A stretch of DNA of 64,000 nt, from NCBI GenBank assembly GCA_036377595.1, contig DASUYB010000014.1, forward strand, positions 37,753 through 101,752, read 5' to 3'. This stretch comes from Longimicrobium sp. (GTDB taxonomy: Bacteria; Gemmatimonadota; Gemmatimonadetes; Longimicrobiales; Longimicrobiaceae). The translations under genes were made by a program, and so were the position numbers. Of the stretch, positions 25,214 to 36,435 are shown in pieces. Within the stretch, counting starts at the first letter, position 1. Each line of letters opens with the position of its first letter. Below the pieces are notes generated by a model. It saw only the letters and a list, made by a program, of their open reading frames with translations, was not told the origin of the DNA and searched no databases.

Positions 25214-26569
25214 GTGACCGATACGACGACCGCCACCGCGCCCGTGGGCGTGTTCACGCGCGACCAGGTGCACATCCTGGGCGCGCGCAAGCTGGAGCCC
25301 GACTGGCTGCTCGAGGCGCGGCTGGCCGGGTACGACGCCTTCGCCGCCGCACCGATGCCCAGCCGCGCGGAGGAGGACTGGCGCTACTCGTGGCAGAAGC
25401 TGGGGAAGGTGCTGGACTTCGAGGCCTACGCCTTTCCCGAGGAGCGCGGCCCCGTCTCCGCCCGCGAGCAGCTTCCCGCGGCGCTCCAGGCGCTGATGGG
25501 CGAGGACCGCGTGGAGGGCGAGGCGCGGCTGGCGCAGGTGGACGCCTCCGTGGTCTGGCGCGAGCTCCCCGACGACCTCGCCGCGCAGGGGGTGGTCGTC
25601 ACCTCGCTCGAAGCGGCGGTGCGCGAGCACCCCGAGCTGGTGCGGAAGCATCTCGGCACCGCGGTGAAGCCGGAGATCGGCAAGTTCGCGGCGCTGAACG
25701 CGGCGTACTGGACGGGCGGACTCTTCGTCTACGTCCCCCGCAACGTGAAGGTGGAGCTGCCGCTGCGCGCCTACCGCTGGATCGGCGACGCGGGCACCGC
25801 CGTCCTCGGCCGCACGCTGGTGATCGCCGAGGCGGGCGCCGAGGTGGCCGTGGTCGACGAGCTGGGCTCGGGCGACTTCGGGCGCACCGCGCTGCACGCC
25901 GGCGCGGCGGAGATCTTCGCGGACGAGGGCGCCACCGTGGTCTACACCTCCGTCCAGCGCTTCGGGCGCGGCGTGGTGCATCTCCAGACCGACCGCCTCG
26001 TCGCGGGGCGCGACGCGAAGATCACCATGCTCTACAGCACCATGGGCGCCGACTTCGCCCGCGTCGACGCGCAGTGCGCCATGCGCGAGCCGGGGAGCCA
26101 CGTGGACATGCTGGGGATCTACATCGCCCAGGGCGACCAGCACTTCGACCACGAGACGCTGCAGGACCACGTGGCCCCGCACGCCAGCAGCAACCTGCTG
26201 TTCAAGGGCGCGCTGGACGACGAGGCGCGGTCCGTCTTCCGCGGGCTGATCCGCGTGCACCCCAGGGCGCAGCGGACCGACGCGTACCAGACCAACCGCA
26301 ACCTTGTGCTGAGCTCCAAGGCGCGGGCGGACAGTCTCCCCAACCTGGAGATCCAGGCGGACGACGTGCGCTGCTCGCACGCGGCCACGGTGGGCGAGCT
26401 GGACGAGGAGGAGGTGTTCTACCTCCGCTCGCGCGGCATCCCCACCACCGAGGCGGTGCGGCTGGTGGTGTTCGGCTTCTTCGCCGAGGTGCTGGACCAG
26501 CTGCCGATGGAGGGCGTGCGCCGCGAGCTGCTGGCCACGGTGGAGCGCAAGCTGGCGCGGAAGGGCTGA
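25214..26569 (+). CDS. sufD: Fe-S cluster assembly protein SufD
   Basis: A 451-residue beta-helix protein related to SufB but with a divergent N-terminus (DQVHILGARKLEPDWLLEAR...EEDWRYSW). The core YVPRNVKVELPLRAYRWI and the C-terminal FYLRSRGIPTTEAVRLVVFGFFAEVLDQLPM are typical of SufD, the partner of SufB. The GTG at 25214 is used; no strong ribosome binding site is visible, so coupling to sufB through the repeat-bearing gap is doubtful. Confidence 0.94.
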   Translation: MTDTTTATAPVGVFTRDQVHILGARKLEPDWLLEARLAGYDAFAAAPMPSRAEEDWRYSWQKLGKVLDFEAYAFPEERGPVSAREQLPAALQALMGEDRVEGEARLAQVDASVVWRELPDDLAAQGVVVTSLEAAVREHPELVRKHLGTAVKPEIGKFAALNAAYWTGGLFVYVPRNVKVELPLRAYRWIGDAGTAVLGRTLVIAEAGAEVAVVDELGSGDFGRTALHAGAAEIFADEGATVVYTSVQRFGRGVVHLQTDRLVAGRDAKITMLYSTMGADFARVDAQCAMREPGSHVDMLGIYIAQGDQHFDHETLQDHVAPHASSNLLFKGALDDEARSVFRGLIRVHPRAQRTDAYQTNRNLVLSSKARADSLPNLEIQADDVRCSHAATVGELDEEEVFYLRSRGIPTTEAVRLVVFGFFAEVLDQLPMEGVRRELLATVERKLARKG

Positions 26570-26577
26570 GCGACGCG

Positions 26578-26943
26578 GTGGCGTTCGTGAAGGTGGCGCC
26601 GCTCTCCGCGCTCCCGGAGGGCGGCGCGCTGGGCGTGGAGGTGGCCGGGCGGCGCATCGCGCTGGCGCGGGTGGACGGCGAGGTGTACGCGTTCGCCGAC
26701 AACTGCTCGCACCGCGACTTTCCGCTCAGCCACGGCGAGGTGGACGCGGAGGCGCGCACCATCACCTGCGAGTGGCACGGCGCCGCCTTCTGCCTGCGCA
26801 CCGGCGAGCCCCTCTGCCCGCCCGCCGTCCGCCCCATCGCCGTCTACCCCGCGAAGATCGAGGACGGCGCGGTGTGGGTGGAGATCGGCGACGAGCCCGC
26901 GCCGGCGGCTCCGGTGGGCGGGCTGCGGAGTCTGGGAATCTAG
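26578..26943 (+). CDS. Rieske-type [2Fe-2S] ferredoxin of the SUF operon
   Basis: A 121-residue Rieske-fold protein with cluster ligands C43-x-H45 (NCSHRDFP) and C64-x2-H67 (CEWHGAAF). It resembles the small ferredoxin subunits of the non-heme dioxygenase type. It starts eight bases after sufD with GGAAGGG upstream of the GTG. Its place between sufD and sufS suggests it carries electrons for, or receives its cluster from, the SUF system. It is the same type of protein seen in SUF operons of several Gram-positive and related phyla. Confidence 0.93.
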   Translation: MAFVKVAPLSALPEGGALGVEVAGRRIALARVDGEVYAFADNCSHRDFPLSHGEVDAEARTITCEWHGAAFCLRTGEPLCPPAVRPIAVYPAKIEDGAVWVEIGDEPAPAAPVGGLRSLGI

Positions 26944-27013
26944 GACCGTTCGGTTTGGTCCACCCATCGTCCATCCGATCCTCGACGCGGGGACGGATGC
27001 GCGGACCCACGGT

Positions 27014-27097
27014 GAGTAGCCGCGAGCGAAGCGAGCCTCCGTCCCTCCCCCAGTCGGTTTGGGGGGAGGGACAGGCGCGAAGCGCCAGGGAGAGGGC
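27014..27097. repeat. C-rich hairpin repeat (CCCTCCCCCAGTCGGTTTGGGGGGAGGG family)
   Basis: A long C/G hairpin, then a GGCGC-GAA-GCGCC hairpin, then AGGGAGAGGGC. Other copies are at 4928-5001, 38581-38646, 38792-38877 and 57904-57989. This one lies inside the SUF operon between the Rieske gene and sufS. Confidence 0.85.
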
Positions 27098-27167
27098 GCT
27101 CGCCGGGCAACTGGCGGAGCCGGCGCATCTCCCGCGCGCCCGACCATCTTCACAGCAGGTCCCGAGC

Positions 27168-28436
27168 ATGACCCTCTCGACGCTCGAAACCGTATCGCCC
27201 GCATCGCCCGCGCTGGACGTGGAGCGCATCCGGGCCGACTTCCCGATCCTGCACCAGGAAGTCAACGGCCATCGCCTTGTCTACCTCGACAACGCCGCGT
27301 CGACGCAGAAGCCGGCGGCCGTGATCGAGGCCATCGACCGCTTCTACCGCCGCGACAACGCCAACGTCCACCGCGGCATCCACGAGCTCTCGCACCGGGC
27401 CACCGAGGCGTACGAGCAGGCGCGCGGCAAGGTGGCCCGCCTCCTCGGCATCGAGGACGAGGGCGAGCTGGTCTGGACGAAGGGGACCACCGAGGGGCTC
27501 AACCTCATCGCCTACACCTGGGGGCAGGCCAACCTCCGCGCGGGCGACGAGATCCTCCTCTCCGTCCTCGACCACCACTCCAACCTCGTCCCCTGGCAGC
27601 TGCTGGCGCAGAGGACGGGGGCCCGGCTGCGCTTCCTGGACATCGACGAGCAGGGGCGGCTGGACCTCTCCGCGCTCGACGACCTGCTGACCGAGCGCAC
27701 GCGGCTGGTCTCCATCAACCACATCTCCAACGCGCTGGGGACGATCAACCCCGTGTCGGAGATCGCCGCCCGCGCGCACGCCGTGGGCGCGGTGATGGTG
27801 GTGGACGGCGCCCAGTCCGCCCCCCATCTCCCCGTGGACGTGCCCTCGCTGGGATGCGACTTCTACGCGTTCAGCGGCCACAAGATGTGCGGCCCCACGG
27901 GGATCGGCGGGCTGTGGGGGCGGCGCGAGCTGCTCGAGGCCATGCCGCCCTTCCACGGCGGCGGCGACATGATCGACCTGGTGGAGCTGGAGCGCTCGAC
28001 GTACGCGCCGCTGCCGCTGAAGTTCGAAGCAGGGACGCCGCATATCGCGGGCGCCATCGGCCTCGGCGCGGCGGCGGACTACCTGGCGTCCGTCGGCCGC
28101 GACGCGATCCTCGCGCACGAGCGGCACCTGATGGCGTACGCGATGGAGCGCTTGGGCGAGATCCCCGAGCTCACCATCCACGGTCCGCGCGACCCGGCGG
28201 AGCGCTCGGGGGTGGTCAGCTTCACCCTGGCCGACGTGCACCCGCACGACCTCGCGACGATCCTGGACGGCTACGGGATCGCCATCCGCGCGGGGCACCA
28301 CTGCTGCCAGCCGCTGATGCGCCGCCTCTGCCTCCCCGCGACCGCGCGCGCGTCGTTCTACCTCTACAGCGGCACCGACGACGTGGACCGCCTGGCCGAC
28401 GCGCTGCACAAGGCGCGGGAGATGTTCGGCTACTGA
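27168..28436 (+). CDS. sufS: Cysteine desulfurase SufS
   Basis: A 422-residue class V aminotransferase-fold enzyme that supplies sulfane sulfur from cysteine. The PLP lysine is K239 in SGHKMCGPTG, and the active-site loop is RAGHHCCQP with C379 in the position of the SufS nucleophile and C380 beside it. Group II desulfurases like this need SufU or SufE as sulfur acceptor; sufU follows. The ATG at 27168 follows a CAGCAGG with weak Shine-Dalgarno character. Confidence 0.95.
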   Translation: MTLSTLETVSPASPALDVERIRADFPILHQEVNGHRLVYLDNAASTQKPAAVIEAIDRFYRRDNANVHRGIHELSHRATEAYEQARGKVARLLGIEDEGELVWTKGTTEGLNLIAYTWGQANLRAGDEILLSVLDHHSNLVPWQLLAQRTGARLRFLDIDEQGRLDLSALDDLLTERTRLVSINHISNALGTINPVSEIAARAHAVGAVMVVDGAQSAPHLPVDVPSLGCDFYAFSGHKMCGPTGIGGLWGRRELLEAMPPFHGGGDMIDLVELERSTYAPLPLKFEAGTPHIAGAIGLGAAADYLASVGRDAILAHERHLMAYAMERLGEIPELTIHGPRDPAERSGVVSFTLADVHPHDLATILDGYGIAIRAGHHCCQPLMRRLCLPATARASFYLYSGTDDVDRLADALHKAREMFGY

Positions 28437-28520
28437 GCATCATCTCCACGAGATCGTTAGATTGAGACTGCGCCGGCGCGCCTCCGCGTCCGGCGCAGCT
28501 TCGTGGAATGGAGAGCACGA

Positions 28521-28964
28521 ATGAGCCTTCCGCTCGACGCGGTCTACCAGGAAGTCATCCTCAAGCATTACCGCAGCGCCGCGCGCCGTGGCGACATGGA
28601 CGCGCCCGACGCCGTCGTCACCATGCGCAACCCCACCTGCGGCGACGACATCGTGCTGCAGTTGAAGATGAGCGGCGAGCGCATCGAGGACGTGCGCTTC
28701 AAGGGGCAGGGGTGCGCCATCTCGCAGGCGTCGGCGTCGATGATGAGCAACCTGATCGCCGGCAAGACGTTCGCCGAGGCCGAGCCGCTGCTGGCGCGCT
28801 TCCGCGAGATGATCCACGGCGACGCCGAGGCCGCGCGCGACAAGACGCTCGGCGAGTTGCGCGCGCTCTCCGGCGTGTCGCGCCTGCCCCGGCGCGTGAA
28901 GTGCGCGATGCTGCCGTGGGACGCGCTGGAGGAAGCGCGCAAGCAGGTCGACGCCGCGGAGTGA
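28521..28964 (+). CDS. sufU: Zinc-dependent sulfurtransferase SufU
   Basis: A 147-residue SufU-type protein with the zinc ligands C40 (NPTCGDD), D42, C65 (KGQGCAISQ) and C128 (VKCAMLPW). SufU takes the persulfide from SufS and hands it to the SufB scaffold. Last gene of the SUF operon, with GGAGAG upstream of its ATG and a terminator after it. Confidence 0.96.
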   Translation: MSLPLDAVYQEVILKHYRSAARRGDMDAPDAVVTMRNPTCGDDIVLQLKMSGERIEDVRFKGQGCAISQASASMMSNLIAGKTFAEAEPLLARFREMIHGDAEAARDKTLGELRALSGVSRLPRRVKCAMLPWDALEEARKQVDAAE

Positions 28965-28998
28965 TCTCGCGGAGTGACATCGCCAGAGGAAAGATGGA

Positions 28999-29029
28999 GG
29001 GCCGCATTCCACGCGGGGTGCGGCCCTTC
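28999..29029 (+). terminator. Terminator of the SUF operon
   Basis: GGGCCGCA (28999-29006) pairs with TGCGGCCC (29019-29026), followed by TTCT. Confidence 0.75.
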
Positions 29030-29065
29030 TGCGTTGGGGATGGCCGGGGTGGCCGGGGTAGCTGG

Positions 29066-29243
29066 GCGAATGAATTCACGGCAACAAGGGCACAAAGTCC
29101 CTTCGGGACTGCGGAGCAGGCATCCCGGCGTCTGGACGGACTTCCTCCTGCCGCGAGTCCGCGAAGGCCTTGGGAACTCGCACGAACACCGCGTCCGCAG
29201 TCGCGCAGCGACTTTGTGCAGTGGTTGCCGTGAATTTATTCGC
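29066..29243. repeat. REPIN-like doublet, divergent copy
   Basis: Outer arms start GCGAATGAATTCACGGCAAC and end with the complement GTTGCCGTGAATTTATTCGC, so two REP-like units face each other. It fills most of the 379-base gap between sufU and the PrsW-like gene. Confidence 0.8.
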
Positions 29244-29343
29244 TCGGCCACAGCCCCAATCGGCACCCTCCCGCGATGGCGCCGGTTTGCTTATCTTCTT
29301 GATCCCCTGAGACTTCCGGAGACCTCCCACCATCCTCCCTCCC

Positions 29344-30471
29344 ATGCCAGACAACAAGTCGATGAAGCGGGCGCTCGCGGCCGCGGCGGTGGCGGTGCTC
29401 TGCCTGCTGGGCCTCATCACCCTGCTGATGATCGGCGCGCTCAACACCGGCCTGCCGGGGCTCGTGGCGGGGATGGTGATGGCGGTGCTGCCGGTGCCGT
29501 TCTACGTGGCCCTGGCGCTGTGGGTGGACCGCTACGAGAGGGAGCCGCGCTGGATGCTGGCGGCCGCCTTCCTCTGGGGCGCCACCGGGGCGGTGTTCTT
29601 CGCCTTCATCTTCAACTCCATCGCCAGCGTCTTCTTCGGAGCGATCGGCGGCGGCAACGCGGCGCAGCTGGGCGGCAGCGTGCTCTCCGCGCCGTTCGTG
29701 GAGGAGTTGGCCAAGGCCACGGCGCTCTTCCTCTTCTTCTTCTGGAAGAAGGACGAGTTCGACAACGTCATCGACGGCATCATCTACGCGGCCATGGTGG
29801 GGCTGGGCTTCGCGATGACGGAGAACGTCTCCTACTACGGCCAGGCGCTGGCGGCCGACGGGCTGGGCGGCACTTTCTTCGTGCGCGGCGTGCTCGCCCC
29901 CTTCTCGCACCCGCTGTTCACGGCGATGACGGGGATCGGCCTCGGCCTGTCGCGCGAGACGCTGCGGCGCGAGCTGAAGACCATCGCCCCGCTCGCCGGG
30001 CTGGCGCTGGCGATGGGGCTGCACGCCACCTGGAACCTGTCGGCCAGCTTCGGCGTGGCGTTCCTGTTCGCCTACCTGCTGATCATGGTGCCGGCGTTCT
30101 TCGGCCTGCTGGGCGTGGTCCTGTACGCGCAGGCGCGCGAGCGGCGGATCATCCGCGCCAATCTCGTTCCCTACGTGCAGAGCGGCCACGTGTCGCCGGC
30201 GGACCTGGAGACGCTGTGCCGCTTCGGCGGGCGGATGAAGGTTCTGATGGCGGCGATGCAGGCGCAGGGCGTGGCCGGGTGGAAGCGCGAGGCGCGGTTC
30301 CAGCAGGCCGCGAGCGAGCTGGCGTTCCACCGCTGGCGCACCGAGCGCGGCATCAGCAAGGGGATGCACGAGTACGCCGCCCGCGAGGCCGAGTACCTGC
30401 GGATCATCGCCGAGTGCCGCGCGCCGGAGCCGATGGCCGCGCCCCAGTACGGCGGCTGGGCCGGGGCGTAA
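29344..30471 (+). CDS. PrsW-like intramembrane metalloprotease
   Basis: A 375-residue membrane protein with about nine hydrophobic helices. The PrsW/CAAX-protease glutamates are seen as E120-E121 in APFVEELAK and E160 in GFAMTENV, with H189 (SHPLF) and H227 (GLHATWN) as the other conserved positions. PrsW cleaves anti-sigma factors in the membrane in Bacillus. A hydrophilic C-terminal tail of about 110 residues is longer than in that enzyme. No anti-sigma factor lies nearby, so its substrate is unknown. Confidence 0.88.
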   Translation: MPDNKSMKRALAAAAVAVLCLLGLITLLMIGALNTGLPGLVAGMVMAVLPVPFYVALALWVDRYEREPRWMLAAAFLWGATGAVFFAFIFNSIASVFFGAIGGGNAAQLGGSVLSAPFVEELAKATALFLFFFWKKDEFDNVIDGIIYAAMVGLGFAMTENVSYYGQALAADGLGGTFFVRGVLAPFSHPLFTAMTGIGLGLSRETLRRELKTIAPLAGLALAMGLHATWNLSASFGVAFLFAYLLIMVPAFFGLLGVVLYAQARERRIIRANLVPYVQSGHVSPADLETLCRFGGRMKVLMAAMQAQGVAGWKREARFQQAASELAFHRWRTERGISKGMHEYAAREAEYLRIIAECRAPEPMAAPQYGGWAGA

Positions 30472-30938
30472 CTACATCGCAGATGGGAGATGGGGAGGCG
30501 GCGCGCTGCGGGATTGCGGCGCGCCGCTTCTGCTTTCGTGGGGTGAGCTGGATGTGGGTGATGGAGATGTGGATGTGGAGTATGCGAGTAAACTCGCGGC
30601 TACAACCACACACAGTCCGCCTTCGCGGACTTCGCGCGGGACAAGGCGGAGGATCGACGCGCGAACATCGTCGCCGCCCGATGCGCGGGCGCCCGTCGCG
30701 CGCACCGGAATCGCGGCCGTGCCGATGCCGGTAGTCCGCGAAGGCGGACTTCGTGTTGTTGTAGCCGCGACTTCAGTCGCATACTCCTCCCCCCCGCGGG
30801 CTTCGCACCCTCCTTCCTCCGCATCCTTCCGCATCCTTCCGCATCCTTCCGTCCCGCCCGGCCCTCCTCTTGCCCCTCCGCCCCACCCGAAGCACCTTTC
30901 GTCCAAAGCTTTACATCCATTCCCCGAGCGTGCGCCCG
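30472..30938. other. Gene-free gap holding a REPIN-like doublet
   Basis: No gene is seen. The clear feature is the doublet at 30580-30784; nearby, the GCATCCTTCC run at 30823-30852 is a short tandem repeat. Confidence 0.6.
30580..30784. repeat. REPIN-like inverted doublet, best copy
   Basis: Arms of about 51 bases begin GTATGCGAGTAAACTCGCGG and end with the near-complement CCGCGACTTCAGTCGCATAC. Each arm has two hairpins, GCGAG-TAAA-CTCGC and GTCCGC-CTTC-GCGGAC, and the arms face each other across about 100 bases. Single arms recur at 12397, 48979 and 51404. Confidence 0.9.
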
Positions 30939-33313
<2,375 letters not shown>

Positions 33314-33314
<1 letters not shown>

Positions 33315-34192
33315 TGCGGAAGGCGAGCACCGTCCGCCGCCGCGTGGAGCGCATCGCCGTCGAGGCCGACGGCGCCGCCCGCCGCGCGCGCACGGACGTG
33401 CTGGCGACGGAGGAGCCGCTGGAGATCCGCGTGGCGGTGGCGGACGAGCTGCGCGGCGGCGCGCGGCTGGACGACGCGGGCGCGCCCGTCTCGGTGACGA
33501 TGCGGACGCCGGGCGCGGACTTCGAGCTCGCGGCGGGCTTCCTGTTCACCGAGGGGGTGATCTCCTCCGCGGACGAGATCGCGTCCATCCGTTACTGCAC
33601 GGAGGACGAGCAGAAGTACAACGTGGTCAGCGTCGTCCTCGCGGCGGGGACGCGGTTCGATCTTCAGAACCTCCAGCGCAACTTCTATCAGACATCCAGC
33701 TGCGGCGTCTGCGGCAAGGCGTCGATCGAGGCGGTGCTGGGGCCCGCCTGCGCGCGGATCACGAGCGACGTTTCCATCACCCCGGAAGTCCTCGTCGGGC
33801 TCCCCGAGAAGCTGCGGGCGGCGCAGGCGGTGTTCGAGCGCACCGGCGGCCTGCACGCGGCGGGGCTTTTCACCGCGGATGGCGAGCTGGTGCGTGCGCG
33901 CGAGGACGTGGGCCGGCACAACGCGATGGACAAGCTGATCGGCGCGTCGCTGCTGGAACGCGAGCTCCCGTGGGGGGATCGTATCGTCGTCGTCAGCGGG
34001 CGGTTGAGCTTCGAGCTGGTGCAGAAGGCGGCCCGCGCCGGCGCGGCGGTGCTGGCGGGCGTCTCCGCGCCGTCGAGCCTGGCGGTGGAGCTGGCGGAGG
34101 AGGCCGGCGTCACCCTCTGCGGCTTCGTGCGCGGCCGCACCTTCAACGTCTACGCGCACGGCGCGCGCATCGCCGCCGGCGTCCACACCTGA
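33314..34192 (+). CDS. fdhD: Formate dehydrogenase accessory sulfurtransferase FdhD
   Basis: A 292-residue FdhD with the sulfur-carrying CxxC motif C130-GVC133 in SSCGVCGKASIE and the conserved ARAGAAVLAGVSAPSSLA near the end. FdhD passes sulfur from a cysteine desulfurase to the molybdenum cofactor of formate dehydrogenase-like enzymes. Its ATG overlaps the previous stop (TGATG), so the two are coupled. The cofactor is therefore probably sulfurated in the upstream enzyme. Confidence 0.95.
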
Positions 34193-34236
34193 CGGAATCT
34201 CCCGTGCTCGTTCCTGATCTCCTTGATCCACATCGC

Positions 34237-34426
34237 TGTCATCCTGAGGGAGGCACCGCGCCTGAATCGCCTCGGCACCATGGCTTGGTGCCGACCGAAG
34301 GATCTACTCGCCGCCACGAAGATGCTTGCCCGGACGACGGATCTCGGGTTGGGGAGATTAGATCCTTCGGGCGCGACGAACGCCGGCTTGGTCGAAAGTT
34401 CGGTGACTCGCGCCCTCAGGATGACA
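34237..34426. repeat. Dispersed inverted repeat, CATCCTGAGG family, copy 2
   Basis: Begins TGTCATCCTGAGGG and ends CCCTCAGGATGACA, with a nested GAAGGATCTA / TAGATCCTTC pair, as in the copy at 9425-9603. Confidence 0.8.
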
Positions 34427-34485
34427 ATCGTGGAGTGCTCGCGAGTTTGGCCGTCGCCCACACTCCCGCGGTGCCGCGGGTTGGG

Positions 34486-35190
34486 ATGTACCGTCTCGCC
34501 AAGGTGGCCTGTGGGGCGATGACGATCGCGGCGGCGATGCTGGCCGCGGCGTGCGGCGACAAGGGCGGCGAGCTGCGCGAGGCGACGGAGCGGCGGCGCG
34601 CGGAGGTGGCCATCGCGGAGAGCGCGGGCGCGGCCGGCGCGGCGGACACATCGGCGCAGGACACCGGCTACGCGCTCCCCGCCTTCGTCGGCGACACGGC
34701 GAAGGCGGCCGCCGCGCGCGCCGACACCGCCGCGAAGGCCGCAGCGCCGGACGGCGAATGGACGTCGGCGACGCGCGACAAGCGGCGCGGCGGCGTGGTG
34801 GGGATCGTGCGCGGGCTGCGGGTGGCGCGGCAGGACGGGTTCGACCGGCTGGTGCTGGACTTCGGCGACGGGCCGCTCCCCGGGTGGCACGTGGAGTACG
34901 TCGACAGCCCCGTGCGCCAGTGTGGCTCGGGGCAGGTGAAGCAGGTGGCCGGACAGGCGTGGCTGCTGGTGCGCCTCCGCACCGCGCAGGCGCACGACGA
35001 CCTGGGCGCCCCCACCGTCCGCCAGCGCGACATCCCGCTCGGCCTACCGGTGATGCGCCAGCTGGCCCTGACCTGCGACTTCGAGGGCGACGTGGAGGTG
35101 GTCCTCGGCCTCGCATCGCCCAACCCGTATCGGGTGATGGAGCTGGCGGGGCCGAACCGGCTGGTGGTGGACGTGCGTCAGCAGCCATGA
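34486..35190 (+). CDS. Lipoprotein with AMIN-like domain
   Basis: A 234-residue protein with a lipoprotein signal (MYRLAKVACGAMTIAAAMLAAACG, lipid on the Cys before GDKGG). A low-complexity Ala/Asp region (about 30-90) leads to a beta-rich domain (about 100-234) with the run GFDRLVLDFGDGPLPGWHVEYVD and a second run LVRLRTAQAHDD. This resembles the AMIN-like domain found in secreted actinobacterial and Gemmatimonadota proteins, a fold that binds peptidoglycan or other envelope components. The function is inferred only from the fold. Confidence 0.75.
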   Translation: MYRLAKVACGAMTIAAAMLAAACGDKGGELREATERRRAEVAIAESAGAAGAADTSAQDTGYALPAFVGDTAKAAAARADTAAKAAAPDGEWTSATRDKRRGGVVGIVRGLRVARQDGFDRLVLDFGDGPLPGWHVEYVDSPVRQCGSGQVKQVAGQAWLLVRLRTAQAHDDLGAPTVRQRDIPLGLPVMRQLALTCDFEGDVEVVLGLASPNPYRVMELAGPNRLVVDVRQQP

Positions 35191-35434
35191 TCGCGATACT
35201 TAAGCAAACACTTAATTATCATCTCGAGATCGGAGGGGTGATACCGGGTCGAGAGATCGACGTGCATTCCGCGCCGCCACGGGCATCATCCCGAGCCTCC
35301 ACCCCGGGAGCGCGATCCGAGATCGCCAACTGCGTCATCGGGGGAGTCGGGTGCGGGGCGAGCGCACATCCGTTCCGCCGCCCCCTTCCCGGACAGGCAC
35401 TTCGGCCTGGCTCCTCCCCCTCTTTCGTCCAGCC

Positions 35435-35462
35435 CGACGTGTCGGAAATTTCCGACACGTCG
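35435..35462. other. Perfect 28-base palindrome
   Basis: CGACGTGTCGGAAA followed directly by its reverse complement TTTCCGACACGTCG, with no spacer. It is a possible dimer binding site; no adjacent gene identifies a regulator. Confidence 0.7.
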
Positions 35463-35760
35463 ATTCGGCTGGCCGCTCCCCACCCGACGTCCCTGCCACA
35501 CCGGGATTCGCGTCGTCGCAGACGAGATCCGCGCAGCGGGCGCGTGGGGGGCCAGGGTCACGCACCGTGGCTTGCTCGCGCGCCATCATCCCCCGATGAC
35601 GCAGTTGACAGAGCCTGAGCCCACGCCGGAGCCGCGGGAACGGGATGAGCTGCGCGCCGGAGCCACGGTTGGTTTTCGGAAGATGGTGTGAGACTGGCTG
35701 CCACACTCAGTGCATATCGGTCACGCGAATCTTCAATCGCGCTGACGCCGGGCGGCACCC

Positions 35761-35880
35761 GGAATCCATCGCATGCGTTCGGGCGACAGGCGGCCTGCGG
35801 CTCGGAGGCTGGCCACAGATTCCTCAGGCGCCACGGCATTGGAATGAGGGAAAGGGCAGCACAGCGCCTTCGGAATGACA
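35761..35880. repeat. TGTCATTCCGAG-family repeat, partial copy 2
   Basis: Shares GGCGACAGGCGG, GATTCCTCAGGCGCC and the terminal GCGCCTTCGGAATGACA with the copy at 2564-2746. Confidence 0.7.
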
Positions 35881-35952
35881 TTCTTTCCGCCGGTGTGCAG
35901 CGGAGATCCAGTATGACGCCGCGGGGTGTGCAGATCGCCTACATCCGCGCAA

Positions 35953-35993
35953 AACGAAGCCGCCCGGCGACTGGGTCGCCGGGCGGCTTCGTT
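35953..35993 (-). terminator. Strong hairpin terminator of the small gene
   Basis: Perfect 19-bp stem: 35953-35971 with 35975-35993 and a 3-base loop; the minus-strand read-through ends in TTTT. Confidence 0.85.
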
Positions 35994-36008
35994 CAAGTCT
36001 CCAGAGCC

Positions 36009-36185
36009 CTAGTGCTCCAGGAGCATGGGGGCGTACCGCCGGTGGAACGCGGGCGCAAGGCGGAGGCAGAACTCCTCCTGCGTGCCGCCACGAGCCATGT
36101 ATCGCCGCATCAGCGCGCACTGCAGCGCCGTGTACGCCGCGAACCGCGTGGGGTACTCCTCCATGAAACGACGTGCCAGTTCCAT
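36009..36185 (-). CDS. Small protein, 58 aa, unknown function
   Basis: A short gene with convincing signals: AAGGAG sits nine bases before the ATG at 36185 and a perfect terminator follows the stop within 20 bases. The product (MELARRFMEEYPTRFAAYTA...) is helical, with basic and aromatic residues, and has one Cys. I do not recognise a family. The frame can be extended 15 codons to 36230, but the binding site supports the shorter form. Confidence 0.7.
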   Translation of the reverse strand: MELARRFMEEYPTRFAAYTALQCALMRRYMARGGTQEEFCLRLAPAFHRRYAPMLLEH

Positions 36186-36435
36186 CGGGCGGGTCTCCTT
36201 TCCGGGCGCCCCTGTCATCTCGCGCCCCACTCTCTATTACGGCATCCGGCATGCCGGAGTTGCATAACCTGGAAACGCGCGCCAACGCTGTATTCTTACA
36301 CCCCACCGCCCTCCGCCGGCGGGCAACCCTGTACCATCGCGGCGACACGTTCCGTTACACCGGGGCGTCGGCGCCCCAGCATCACCGTCCACGAGATTGG
36401 ATGGACCGGGGGGAGGATTTCGCGGGACGTCGTGG

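Larger units (their letters stand above)
35191..36008. other. 818-base gap with palindrome, repeat and terminator
   Basis: No gene is supported. It holds a perfect 28-base palindrome (35435-35462), a copy of the TGTCATTCCGAG repeat family (35761-35880) and the terminator of the small gene (35953-35993). Confidence 0.6.

Noticed and set aside
30580..30784. Inverted repeat as a simple terminator of the PrsW-like gene
   Set aside because: The arms are too long and far apart, and copies occur in other contexts; a mobile repeat explains it better.
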